Below are positions 36,500-44,430 of a stretch of DNA of 64,000 nucleotides, in pieces. Origin of the DNA: Geotoga petraea (lineage in GTDB: Bacteria; Thermotogota; Thermotogae; Petrotogales; Petrotogaceae); contig NZ_FMYV01000006.1 of NCBI RefSeq assembly GCF_900102615.1, positions 1 through 64,000 of the forward strand, written 5' to 3'. The stretch's first letter is position 1, and every line of letters starts with the position of its first letter. Below the pieces are notes generated by a model. It worked only from the letters and a program-made list of their open reading frames with translations. It searched no databases and was not told the DNA's origin. Both the position numbers and the translations under genes were made by a program.

Positions 36500-36601
36500 A
36501 ACAGAAGTTGTGTAGAATAGTTAATGTTACCAATCAGTATACTATTAAACTTCTGAGAGCATAGTTCTAAAAATAGACATGGATTTCTATGATGGTTAGA
36601 A
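36500..36601 (+). ncRNA. Structured RNA segment behind the leader ORF
   Basis: Two hairpins can form: CAGAAGTT (36502) with AACTTCTG (36548), closing an inner AATAGT (36516)/ACTATT (36541) stem; and TTCTAA (36565) with TTAGAA (36596) around ATAGA/TCTAT. Neither is followed by a T-run, so a terminator is not evident. The rest of the 36283-36653 gap shows only AT-rich sequence with no other gene. Confidence 0.4.
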
Positions 36602-36662
36602 AAACATAACAAGAGAAAGAACATGAAATCATTTTAATTTAACAAAATCAGGAGTGAAAACT

Positions 36663-38084
36663 TTGAATAAAAAACTTTTTATTATATTATTTGTTTTGTT
36701 TACTTTTTCTATATTTGGAAACACCATAGCTTTTGATTTTATAGATGTGGACTTAAAAGATGCTTTAGACGATATAGCCTTTGCAGCAGATGTTCAAATA
36801 GTTTATTCAGAAAGTGTATCAGGAAAGGTGGATCTTTTAATAAACACAAATAATGTTGAAACAGCTTTGGAACTTATACTTTTTGGGAAACCTTTCTTTT
36901 TTGAAAAATATTCAGAAGATATATATTTTGTAGGTGATTACAGAGAAAGAACAAATTTAGCGAACTATCTTTTAGAACCCAATGTGGTAAAGCTTTCTAA
37001 TATAAGTACCAACTCAATATCAGAATTGCTAAGTTTGTATCCTTATAGAGTCAAATTTTTAAAAGATTCTAATTTGGTAATCGTTTATGGAAAAGATGAA
37101 ATTGCCACCAAGATAATAGAGATGATAAGAGATATCGACAACAACAGCTACACCAACAAAATATTAGCCGTTAATATAATAGAATTGTCAGAAGCTCAAT
37201 GGAAAGTTAAAGAAGCTAACAACATAACGATAGATTTCATTGTTGGTAAGAATAATGGGACAAATTTTGAGTTTTTGAACTTTGAGCAAAATTTAAGATA
37301 TAATTATTATAATGTCTTTAAAAATGAGAATGAAATGTCATTTGTGTTCTACGATAAAAAAGTAGATATATCAGTAGTAGAAAACGATGGAATTGATCTT
37401 AAACTTTTAATCGATGATTCTTTGATACTGGATTTAAATTTGAGTTATTCACAAATGAATACACCTATTTATTATTTTATGAATAATTCAAATAAATATT
37501 TCATGATAGTTTTGGGTGTTTACGAAAAGAGGGATTATACAAACTATTTTCAAGAAAAAAATAGCAATTCTATAGGCTTGGAGTATGAGTTCGATAAAGG
37601 GAATGATTACATAGGCCTCGATTTTATAACAAACGATTACAAATTAAATTTTAAATACGGTTTTTTTGACAAATATAAGTTTACTTTCACAGATGAGATA
37701 AGTAAAGATTTTTATTCAAATGTGGGAATTGACTATCACGATGATTTGTTGTACTTTTTACTGTCTTTTAAAGAATATCAGCATTTTGAAGAGATTATTT
37801 TGAATGGTGAAATAGGGTTGTTAAGCAATATAAGATTTGAAAGCAACAGTTTAAACCCTTCTTTTGATGGATTATTTTATGATATTTTTATTGGCTATGA
37901 AAATGATACAATTGAATTAGGAGCGGGTGCGGATATTTATTTTAATATTTCAAATATAAAAATAAATCCATATTCTGAATTAAAATTCAATTATGAATAC
38001 GAAAAATTTGAATTAGTTGGAGAACTTTTATACATAATAAACGAAGGATTCAAGGTTAATACTAAGATTTTTTATAACTTTTAA
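36663..38084 (+). CDS. Exported protein with secretin/TonB N-terminal (STN) domain
   Basis: A 473-residue exported protein with signal peptide (NKKLFIILFVLFTFSIFGNTIA). Residues ~20-95 fit the STN/N0 domain found at the start of secretins and TonB-dependent receptors: FDFIDVDLKDALDDIAFAADVQIVYSESVSGKVDLLI...VETALELIL. A second secretin-type N1-like stretch follows (VVKLSNISTNSISELLSLYP). The remaining ~280 residues are strand-rich and barrel-like but lack an obvious secretin core. It may be a divergent PilQ-like outer-membrane protein. The TTG at 36663 has GGAG 8 bases upstream; the GTG at 36654 lies inside that site. It is followed by a terminator. Confidence 0.72.
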   Translation: MNKKLFIILFVLFTFSIFGNTIAFDFIDVDLKDALDDIAFAADVQIVYSESVSGKVDLLINTNNVETALELILFGKPFFFEKYSEDIYFVGDYRERTNLANYLLEPNVVKLSNISTNSISELLSLYPYRVKFLKDSNLVIVYGKDEIATKIIEMIRDIDNNSYTNKILAVNIIELSEAQWKVKEANNITIDFIVGKNNGTNFEFLNFEQNLRYNYYNVFKNENEMSFVFYDKKVDISVVENDGIDLKLLIDDSLILDLNLSYSQMNTPIYYFMNNSNKYFMIVLGVYEKRDYTNYFQEKNSNSIGLEYEFDKGNDYIGLDFITNDYKLNFKYGFFDKYKFTFTDEISKDFYSNVGIDYHDDLLYFLLSFKEYQHFEEIILNGEIGLLSNIRFESNSLNPSFDGLFYDIFIGYENDTIELGAGADIYFNISNIKINPYSELKFNYEYEKFELVGELLYIINEGFKVNTKIFYNF

Positions 38085-38107
38085 AGCGCTCAAAGAGCGT
38101 TTTTTTA
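38083..38107 (+). terminator. Rho-independent terminator
   Basis: AAAGCGCTC/GAGCGTTTT (one G:U) with AAA loop and eight T. Confidence 0.82.
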
Positions 38108-38124
38108 TTGATGGAGGTGGAACT

Positions 38125-38787
38125 GTGTATAAAATTCTTATTGTAGAAGATGATAAATCAATTTCCAGACTGCTCGAGTTAGAACTTAGCCATGAAGGCT
38201 ATGATACGAAAATTGCAAATGATGGAGATGAAGCCATAAAATTTTATGAGGATTTTAAGCCAGATGTTATATTATTAGATATAATGCTTCCTATTAGAGA
38301 TGGTTTTGAAATTGCAGAGATAATACGTAATTATGATAAAGACATTGGTATAATTATGTTAACTGCAAAAGGAGAGTTAGAAAACCGTGTTGAAGGGTTA
38401 AAATATGCTGATGACTATATTGTAAAACCATTTGAAATTGAAGAAATATTTGCGAGGTTAGAAGCTCTTCTTAGGAGACTTAACAAAAGCAAAGACTATC
38501 TGACAGTAGATGGGATAAACATGTATTTGGACAGGATGCAAGTATACGTAAATGAAGATGAAATCCATTTAAGTCTCACAGAATTCAACATACTCAAAAC
38601 ACTAATGATCAACAAAAATATAGTTGTATCAAAAGAAAAAATCATGGAAGAAGTCTGGGGATATACAGAAGAAGAAAACAAAAATATTGTGGAAGTTTAC
38701 ATGAACTATTTAAGAAAAAAATTGGGCGAAGCGTCAAAATACATTAAGACAGTAAGAGGTGTTGGATACGTTATTCGAGAAGAATGA
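38125..38787 (+). CDS. OmpR/PhoB-type response regulator
   Basis: A 220-residue regulator: receiver domain with acidic pair ED9-D10, phospho-acceptor Asp52 in VILLDIMLP, the Thr in IIMLTAK and Lys in IVKPF; and a winged-helix domain ending IVEVYMNYLRKKLGEASKYIKTVRGVGYVI. The usual GADDYI is shortened to YADDYI, one residue less than typical before it. A GTG start lies behind GGAGGTGG. The histidine kinase gene overlaps its end, so they form a pair. Target genes are unknown. Confidence 0.95.
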   Translation: MYKILIVEDDKSISRLLELELSHEGYDTKIANDGDEAIKFYEDFKPDVILLDIMLPIRDGFEIAEIIRNYDKDIGIIMLTAKGELENRVEGLKYADDYIVKPFEIEEIFARLEALLRRLNKSKDYLTVDGINMYLDRMQVYVNEDEIHLSLTEFNILKTLMINKNIVVSKEKIMEEVWGYTEEENKNIVEVYMNYLRKKLGEASKYIKTVRGVGYVIREE

Positions 38788-40105
38788 AAAGAAAAAATCT
38801 GCTGTTATTCAACAAACTTTTGTAATAACAATAACAACTTTTTTATTAACCTCAGTAGTTATATTATTATTGAGGTTTACAGTTATAGATATTTCTATGG
38901 ATACTTATGGAAAAATGTTTATAAATGAAATTAGTCCAGAATATCTTGAAAAAAGTAAAAAAGCTCCTCGGAATAACGAAGAACTTTTTAACCAATTAAT
39001 GGATGATACCGATATTTTTAGAAGGAGTCTTTTGTCAAACAAAATAGTTATAATTGATGGAACGGTAATGTCTGACCCATACAACATCATATATAATGGT
39101 TTTAAAATAGATAAATTACCTTATCTATATAAAGCTCAAGATAAATACTATATATTTGTAGGATTGGAAGTGTTTCAGAATAAACTTTTAATAGTTGGAA
39201 GTCCATCTTTAGAGTTTACAGCTTTAATAGAAACCTTTGATAAAGTAGCTATTGTTGCGATATTTTTGTTGTCACTTGTTTCTTTAGCAATCTCTTATAT
39301 ACTGGCTAGAAGGCTATTGAAACCTACTATAACCATATCAAGACAAATATCTCAAATTGATGCGAACTCTATTAACCAAAGAATTCCTGAGCAAAGCACT
39401 GTGGAATATCAAAACTTATCCAACAAATTGAACTCGATGCTTGAAAGAATAGAAGATGCATTTAACGCTCAAAAACAATTTGTTTCAGATGTGTCTCACG
39501 AGCTTAGAACCCCTTTGACCTCTATAAATGGGTTTGTTAAGATGCTAAAAAGATGGGGAACAAAAGATGAAAAAATTCTTACTGAATCAATTGAAAGTAT
39601 CGAAAATTCAACTGAATATTTAAAAGATATGGTTGAAAAGTTGTTAATTTTAACTAAACCAAATTACGAGATAGAAAAGCAAAAACATAATGTTAAAAAG
39701 ATAATAAAAGAAACATTGGAAATATTTCACAAAGAAGATGAAATATTCAATCTTGAAGGTGAAGATTTTTATATAAATACATCAGAAGAATATCTATCCA
39801 TAATTTTAAAAGTGGTAATAGAAAATGCATTAAAATACAATTCAGAGGGAAAAAAAGTTGATATAAAATACGGTGAAGGAGAAATAAGCATAAGAGATTA
39901 TGGTAATGGAATTAGTGAAGACGAGATAGACAAAATCTTTCAAAGGTTCTATAAAGGTGACAAAGCACGCAGTACAAAATCACATGGGTTAGGCTTGTCA
40001 ATTGCCAAAAAATTAGCAGATAAATTAAACATAAGCATAAAAGTAGAAAACAAAGAAAAAGGAGTTCAATTCACTCTAAAATTCACTGATTACAAACTAT
40101 CTTAA
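38759..40105 (+). CDS. Two-component sensor histidine kinase (start disturbed)
   Basis: A membrane sensor kinase: two membrane helices (around residues 19-41 and 160-183 of the open frame), an extracytoplasmic domain between, HAMP, then the H-box FVSDVSHELRTPLTSI, the N-box VIENALKYN, and G-boxes DYGNGISEDEI and SHGLGLSIAKKLA. It phosphorylates the preceding regulator. No good start exists in this frame: the 38759 GTG overlaps its own possible ribosome site. The expected ATG at 38784, in an ATGA overlap with the regulator stop, is out of frame by one base at an A-run (38792-38797). Either a -1 slip or a sequence error would give an MKRKKSAV start. Confidence 0.85.
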   Translation: MLDTLFEKNEKKKSAVIQQTFVITITTFLLTSVVILLLRFTVIDISMDTYGKMFINEISPEYLEKSKKAPRNNEELFNQLMDDTDIFRRSLLSNKIVIIDGTVMSDPYNIIYNGFKIDKLPYLYKAQDKYYIFVGLEVFQNKLLIVGSPSLEFTALIETFDKVAIVAIFLLSLVSLAISYILARRLLKPTITISRQISQIDANSINQRIPEQSTVEYQNLSNKLNSMLERIEDAFNAQKQFVSDVSHELRTPLTSINGFVKMLKRWGTKDEKILTESIESIENSTEYLKDMVEKLLILTKPNYEIEKQKHNVKKIIKETLEIFHKEDEIFNLEGEDFYINTSEEYLSIILKVVIENALKYNSEGKKVDIKYGEGEISIRDYGNGISEDEIDKIFQRFYKGDKARSTKSHGLGLSIAKKLADKLNISIKVENKEKGVQFTLKFTDYKLS

Positions 40106-40150
40106 TAATTTAATTAATTCAAGTTAATATAACTAATATAAAATTGAAGA

Positions 40151-40175
40151 AAGGTCGGATAACCGGCCTTTTTTT
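40151..40175 (+). terminator. Rho-independent terminator
   Basis: AAGGTCGG/CCGGCCTT (one G:U pair) with ATAA loop and T-run, ending the two-component operon. Confidence 0.85.
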
Positions 40176-40209
40176 ACTATTTTATTATTTTGTTTTAGGA
40201 GGCATAAAA

Positions 40210-41340
40210 TTGATTTATTTAGACAACAATGCCACAACTATAATGTATGAAGAGGTTTTCAATGTTCTGAAAAAATACTCAATAGATGTGTACGCAAACC
40301 CAAATTCAATTCATGAGTTTGGGGTAAAAGCTGAGATTGCCTTGGAAGAAGCCCGGTTTAAAATTGCCAAATTGATGGGAGTTATGCCATACGAAATATA
40401 TTTTACTTCTGGTGCCACAGAGTCTATTAATTGGGCGATAAAAGGGAGCGTCTTATCTAAACAAAATATAGGAAAGCACATCATTTCTTCAAAAGTAGAA
40501 CATTCATCTACAATAAACACATTATCCTACTTAGAAAAACAAGGGTTTGAAATAGAATACGTAAAAACTGATAATTATGGAAAAATTGATTTGGAAGACT
40601 TGAAAAACAAGATAAGGCAAGATACAGTTTTGGTAACATTGATGGTTGCAAATAACGAACTTGGGACATTAAACCCTATAAAAAAAGTTTATAAAATCAT
40701 AAAAGAAAAAAATGAAAAAACATTATTTCATTTAGATGCTGTTCAAGCAATAGGAAAAATAGATTTTAGGTTGAAAGACTTCAAGTGTGATATGGCTTCT
40801 TTTTCAGCACATAAATTTCACGGCCCAAAAGGGATAGGGTTTTTATATAAAAAAGATACAGCATTGATACATCCTTTGATAACAGGCGGATCTCAAGAGA
40901 GATCTCAAAGAGGTGGGACACAAAATGTTGCTTCTATAGTTGCTATGGCGAAAGCATTAGAAATTAGTTTTGAAGATCTTCCAAAAATGGAAAATATAAA
41001 AAACATGCGGGATAATTTAGCAGAACAAATGGAAAAGTTGGGAGCAAAAATTGTAACTCCGTTGGATAATTCAACACCAAATACCTTATCGGCTTTTTTT
41101 GAAGGACTTAGAGGTGATGTAATAGTTAACGCATTATCCGATGAAGAGATCTATATATCAACATCGGCTGCTTGTTCTTCTAAAGGTACTTCTGGAAGCA
41201 GGGTTTTAAAAGAACTGGGTTATTCTTCAAAAGCTTCAGAAGGGATGGTGAGGATTAGTCTTTCAGCTCTAACCACAGCCGATGAAGTACAAAGATTCAT
41301 AAATATTCTCAAAAAAGTACTCGAATTTTTGAGATTTTGA
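40210..41340 (+). CDS. Cysteine desulfurase (NifS/IscS family)
   Basis: A 376-residue PLP enzyme that takes sulfur from cysteine for iron-sulfur cluster or tRNA thiolation pathways. It starts with IYLDNNATT, has FTSGATESINWAIKG, HLDAVQAIGKIDF and the PLP-lysine in FSAHKFHGPKGIGFLY. The active cysteine is in STSAACSSKGTSGSRVLKEL, with a longer loop than typical IscS, pointing to group I. The TTG at 40210 follows GGAGG by 7 bases; an upstream ATG at 40144 lies before and reads through the terminator hairpin and is rejected. No iscU or suf genes are adjacent. Confidence 0.93.
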   Translation: MIYLDNNATTIMYEEVFNVLKKYSIDVYANPNSIHEFGVKAEIALEEARFKIAKLMGVMPYEIYFTSGATESINWAIKGSVLSKQNIGKHIISSKVEHSSTINTLSYLEKQGFEIEYVKTDNYGKIDLEDLKNKIRQDTVLVTLMVANNELGTLNPIKKVYKIIKEKNEKTLFHLDAVQAIGKIDFRLKDFKCDMASFSAHKFHGPKGIGFLYKKDTALIHPLITGGSQERSQRGGTQNVASIVAMAKALEISFEDLPKMENIKNMRDNLAEQMEKLGAKIVTPLDNSTPNTLSAFFEGLRGDVIVNALSDEEIYISTSAACSSKGTSGSRVLKELGYSSKASEGMVRISLSALTTADEVQRFINILKKVLEFLRF

Positions 41341-41357
41341 AATTTTTAGTGTATAAT
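41329..41357 (+). promoter_or_regulatory. Promoter of the yicC-remA-gmk-rpoZ operon
   Basis: TTGAGA (41329-41334) and TATAAT (41352-41357) at exactly 17 bases, the -35 box lying inside the last codons of the desulfurase gene. Confidence 0.8.
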
Positions 41358-41376
41358 TAAATTGGAGGAGATGTAT

Positions 41377-42252
41377 ATGAGAAGTATGACTGGTTACGGA
41401 CGAATAGAGAAAATTATTGGCGATTATAATTATTCCGTTGAGATCAAAACCTTGAATGGAAAATATTCAAATGTCAAAATTTCATTAGCAAGTATTTTTT
41501 CATCATTAGAAATTGATATTCAAAATTTAATAAAATCAAAGCTAAATAGGGGAAATATAAGTGTATATATTGATATAAGATTTATGAACCCAGAAGATTT
41601 TGTAGATGTTGACCTTGGACTTGCAAAATCATACTCAACAGCTTTGGATAAAATAGCAAGTGAACTTCATCTTTCAGATGAGGTTAGTTTGGATGTTCTT
41701 ACAAAATTCAGAGAAATAATTAAAATAAAAATAAAGGAAGAAAAACAGGAAGAAATCTGGGAAGGCTTAAAAAATGTATTAGAAGAAACAATTGAAAAGG
41801 TCATAGAATTTCAAAAACATGAAGGAGAAGACCTTAAAAGTATATTGTTATCCAACGTTGATGAACTTAAAGAAATGGTCAAAAAAATAGAAAATTTGAG
41901 TAATGATATGAAAGAGGAATTCAGAAAAAGGATCAAAGAAAATTTGGATGAAATATTAGATTCTGAAAAAATAAATGAAGATAGATTAGAGCTTGAAGTA
42001 GCCCTCCTTGCAGAAAAAGCAGATATTTCTGAGGAAATAGACAGATTAAAAAGTCATCTAAGTAGATTTACAAAAATAATTAATGACGAAAACGAAAGCA
42101 AGGGACAAAAGCTGGACTTTCTTTGCCAAGAACTACATAGGGAATTCAACACAATAGCTTCAAAATCAAAAATAACAGATATAACGAACTTATCAGTTGA
42201 CGGGAGAGTAGTAGTAAATAAATTAAGAGAACAAGTACAAAATGTTCATTAA
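41377..42252 (+). CDS. YicC family endoribonuclease
   Basis: A 291-residue protein of the YicC/YloC family, recently described as endoribonucleases involved in RNA turnover and stress responses. It begins RSMTGYGR, the family hallmark, and ends with CQELHREFNTIASKSKITDI...VVNKLREQVQNV. Charged helices fill the middle. The ATG at 41377 is behind GGAGGA at a 7-base spacing; an upstream TTG is not used. First gene of an operon with remA, gmk and rpoZ, the same order as in many Firmicutes and Thermotogota. Confidence 0.93.
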   Translation: MRSMTGYGRIEKIIGDYNYSVEIKTLNGKYSNVKISLASIFSSLEIDIQNLIKSKLNRGNISVYIDIRFMNPEDFVDVDLGLAKSYSTALDKIASELHLSDEVSLDVLTKFREIIKIKIKEEKQEEIWEGLKNVLEETIEKVIEFQKHEGEDLKSILLSNVDELKEMVKKIENLSNDMKEEFRKRIKENLDEILDSEKINEDRLELEVALLAEKADISEEIDRLKSHLSRFTKIINDENESKGQKLDFLCQELHREFNTIASKSKITDITNLSVDGRVVVNKLREQVQNVH

Positions 42253-42277
42253 AATATAGCTTCTGGAGGTGTTATTA

Positions 42278-42571
42278 GTGTACGGTTTAATAAATATAGG
42301 TTTTGGTAATGTTGTGGTTGGTGATAGGGTTATAGCAATAGTAAATCCAGGTAGTCAACCATTAAAAAGGCTCAGAGATGTAGCAGAAACACAGGGAAAG
42401 CTATTAGAAGTTAATCATGGAAGAAAAACAAGAGCTTTTATAATAACTGACTCGGGACATGTAATTGCTTCTGCAATACAACCAGAAACAATAACAAATA
42501 GATTTTCTCAAAACTTCTATGATATAGAAAAATCATTGGAGAGAATTAGGAAAGAGGCTTTCAACGGATGA
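42278..42571 (+). CDS. RemA-like regulator (DUF370)
   Basis: A 97-residue protein of the DUF370/RemA family: [32 protein letters not shown] and [26 protein letters not shown]. RemA in Bacillus is a DNA-binding regulator of matrix and osmoprotection genes; the role in this group is untested. The GTG at 42278 stands 8 bases behind GGAGG. Its stop overlaps the gmk ATG by 4 bases. Confidence 0.9.
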   Translation: MYGLINIGFGNVVVGDRVIAIVNPGSQPLKRLRDVAETQGKLLEVNHGRKTRAFIITDSGHVIASAIQPETITNRFSQNFYDIEKSLERIRKEAFNG

Positions 42572-43197
42572 CGGGAGGAGTTTTATATGTGGTAAGCGGT
42601 CCTTCCGGTGCTGGAAAATCCACAGTAATAAAAAAAGCTTTGGATAAAGTAGAAGGTTTTACTTTTTCAGTTTCATATACTACCAGGGAAAAGAGACCAG
42701 GTGAAATAGAAGGGGAAGACTACTTTTTTATATCCGAAGAAGAGTTTCATGAATTAAAAGAGCAAGGTGAATTTTTAGAATATGCTGAAGTTCATGGATA
42801 TTACTATGGTACTTCAAAATCTTTTATCAAAGAAAAATTGGATGAAGGATTTAACATAGTTTTAGATGTAGACGTTCAAGGCTCATTAAATATAAAAAAA
42901 GAAATGCCATACGATTCTGTATTGATTTTTGTTGTTCCTCCATCTTACAAAGAACTTCAAAAAAGGTTGATGGGTAGAGGAACAGAAAATGAAAAGGATC
43001 TCAAAAAGAGGTTGGAAGATTCTAAGTGGGAAATACAGCGTATGGAAGAATTTGATTATCTTTTGGAGAACAACGATGTTCCCGAATCGGTAAACAGATT
43101 AATATCTATTATAATCGCTGAACAATTAAAAATATCAAGAATAAAAGATGGTCTTGAAGAAAAAGTAGATAAATTTTTTAAATACGATTTTTCATAG
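42568..43197 (+). CDS. gmk: Guanylate kinase
   Basis: A 209-residue enzyme phosphorylating GMP to GDP. The P-loop is [18 protein letters not shown]; the GMP-binding block follows as [23 protein letters not shown], and the lid as [18 protein letters not shown]. Normal length. It sits between remA and rpoZ, a conserved order, and its start overlaps remA by 4 bases. Confidence 0.97.
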   Translation: MTGGVLYVVSGPSGAGKSTVIKKALDKVEGFTFSVSYTTREKRPGEIEGEDYFFISEEEFHELKEQGEFLEYAEVHGYYYGTSKSFIKEKLDEGFNIVLDVDVQGSLNIKKEMPYDSVLIFVVPPSYKELQKRLMGRGTENEKDLKKRLEDSKWEIQRMEEFDYLLENNDVPESVNRLISIIIAEQLKISRIKDGLEEKVDKFFKYDFS

Positions 43198-43207
43198 GGG
43201 TGAAAAG

Positions 43208-43444
43208 ATGAGTACAGGTTTTAATTATGATATAATTATGGAAAAAATGCATCACAAGTATGCAGTGCCTATTATAGCAGCAAAAAGAGCTCAAGAAATA
43301 AAAAATGATAAAGACATGAAAGAACCAAATAAATATCATGCCAATAAAAACTACTTGGATGAAGCATTTGTAGACATTCAGAAAGGGAAAACAATTATAA
43401 GAGATGTAGACAAAATAGATGAAATTAAAACAAAGTTGAAGTGA
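43208..43444 (+). CDS. rpoZ: RNA polymerase omega subunit
   Basis: A 78-residue subunit that helps assemble RNA polymerase. It is recognised by NYDIIMEKMHHKYAVPIIAAKRAQEI and by its place directly after gmk. GGGG lies upstream of the ATG. The next gene's start is 5 bases after its stop. Confidence 0.93.
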   Translation: MSTGFNYDIIMEKMHHKYAVPIIAAKRAQEIKNDKDMKEPNKYHANKNYLDEAFVDIQKGKTIIRDVDKIDEIKTKLK

Positions 43445-43449
43445 TTAGA

Positions 43450-44007
43450 ATGAAAAAATCTTTTCTCATTTTATCTATAATTTTCATTTTTATTTTTGGT
43501 CTTTCTAACAGTTTTAATTATGGATTGACTATTATGACAGATGAACAAGTAAACTGGGCTTTGAGAACAGGTTTTGATTCTGAACAGTTTAAGTTGTACT
43601 TTGATTTAAGCCCAAATTTTGGTGAAGAACTGAATATGATAACGATAACAGATTTAGATTTAAAATTAGCAGATTTGAATGACATGATTAGTTTGTCTGC
43701 AGGTGTGCTTTGGTTGAATGACAGACCTACTCAAGATTATATTGATGCTGGAGAAAATAGAAGTGTTATCTTTGCTAATGTCGGTTTTAACTTTCACGTT
43801 CAAAATGTCAGCGCCAAACTTGGCGTAGGATATCCAGTTGGTCAAGATTTTGAACCAACAACAAATATTATAGACTACCTTAATTTGAGAATGACTTATA
43901 CAGTTCCGAAACCTGCAAATTTTATAGATGACTTGAAATTGCAGTTTAGGTTTACAAAACTAAGGAGAGATATTTCTATATTCATCTCAACACCAATTTA
44001 TGAATAA
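43450..44007 (+). CDS. Small exported beta-barrel-like protein
   Basis: A 185-residue protein with signal peptide (MKKSFLILSIIFIFIFGLS) and about eight amphipathic strands (for example KLYFDLSPNFG, VIFANVGFNFHV, VSAKLGVGYPVG, LKLQFRFTKL). It is likely a small outer-membrane barrel; no family was recognised. It begins 5 bases after rpoZ and overlaps the pseudopilin gene by 8 bases, so it is read from the yicC-rpoZ transcript. Confidence 0.7.
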   Translation: MKKSFLILSIIFIFIFGLSNSFNYGLTIMTDEQVNWALRTGFDSEQFKLYFDLSPNFGEELNMITITDLDLKLADLNDMISLSAGVLWLNDRPTQDYIDAGENRSVIFANVGFNFHVQNVSAKLGVGYPVGQDFEPTTNIIDYLNLRMTYTVPKPANFIDDLKLQFRFTKLRRDISIFISTPIYE

Positions 44008-44428
44008 ATTCAAAGGTAAAAGTGGTTTTTTATTACTTGAATCAGTATTAGAATTATTTTTAATTTCAATAATGACAATAACAGTCCTTGCGACATTTGC
44101 AAGGACTTTGTTTATATTAAAAAACTCTCTAACAGAGATGAGAGACCTTAACTTATCGCAAAACGCATTTATTTCAATTTATACTTTGGCAAAAGATGAA
44201 ATAAAAACAACAAATAATTTTTCTAATAATTATATCTACAATTATAAACCAAATGGGACATATGTTGGACTTGACTATAGTCCTTTTTTAAAAAAGGTAA
44301 CAAGAAAAACAAGAACTGGAGCCACTTTAATAACAAATAATATAGACTTTTTTGAGTATAAAGATAATTATCTTACAATTGAATTAGAAGGTTATTCTTA
44401 CAAGATATATATAAAACAGGAGGAATAA
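44000..44428 (+). CDS. Type IV pilin-like (pseudopilin) protein
   Basis: A 142-residue protein with a class III prepilin start: short basic leader MNKFKGKSG, then FLLLESVLELFLISIMTITVLA, giving Gly(-1), Phe(+1) and Glu(+5) followed by a hydrophobic helix. The globular tail has no recognised motif. Such proteins are cut by prepilin peptidase and assembled into pili or pseudopili for DNA uptake, secretion or twitching. It overlaps the barrel-like gene before it by 8 bases and sits 2 bases before the HEAT gene. Competence use is suggested by the nearby comF gene (inference). Confidence 0.75.
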   Translation: MNKFKGKSGFLLLESVLELFLISIMTITVLATFARTLFILKNSLTEMRDLNLSQNAFISIYTLAKDEIKTTNNFSNNYIYNYKPNGTYVGLDYSPFLKKVTRKTRTGATLITNNIDFFEYKDNYLTIELEGYSYKIYIKQEE

Positions 44429-44430
44429 AA

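Noticed and set aside
36303-36533. 76-codon minus-strand ORF in the gap before the STN gene
   Set aside because: It is antisense to the well-supported leader ORF, has no Shine-Dalgarno and only AT-driven hydrophobic codons.
36500-36653. T-box or known riboswitch in the leader before the STN gene
   Set aside because: No T-box consensus, terminator/antiterminator pair or other recognised aptamer core is visible.
38784-38825. Short ORF from the ATG overlapping the regulator stop
   Set aside because: It ends after 13 codons and makes sense only as the displaced start of the histidine kinase.
40144-40209. N-terminal extension of the cysteine desulfurase
   Set aside because: Those codons run through a terminator hairpin and T-run, and a TTG with a strong ribosome site follows at 40210.
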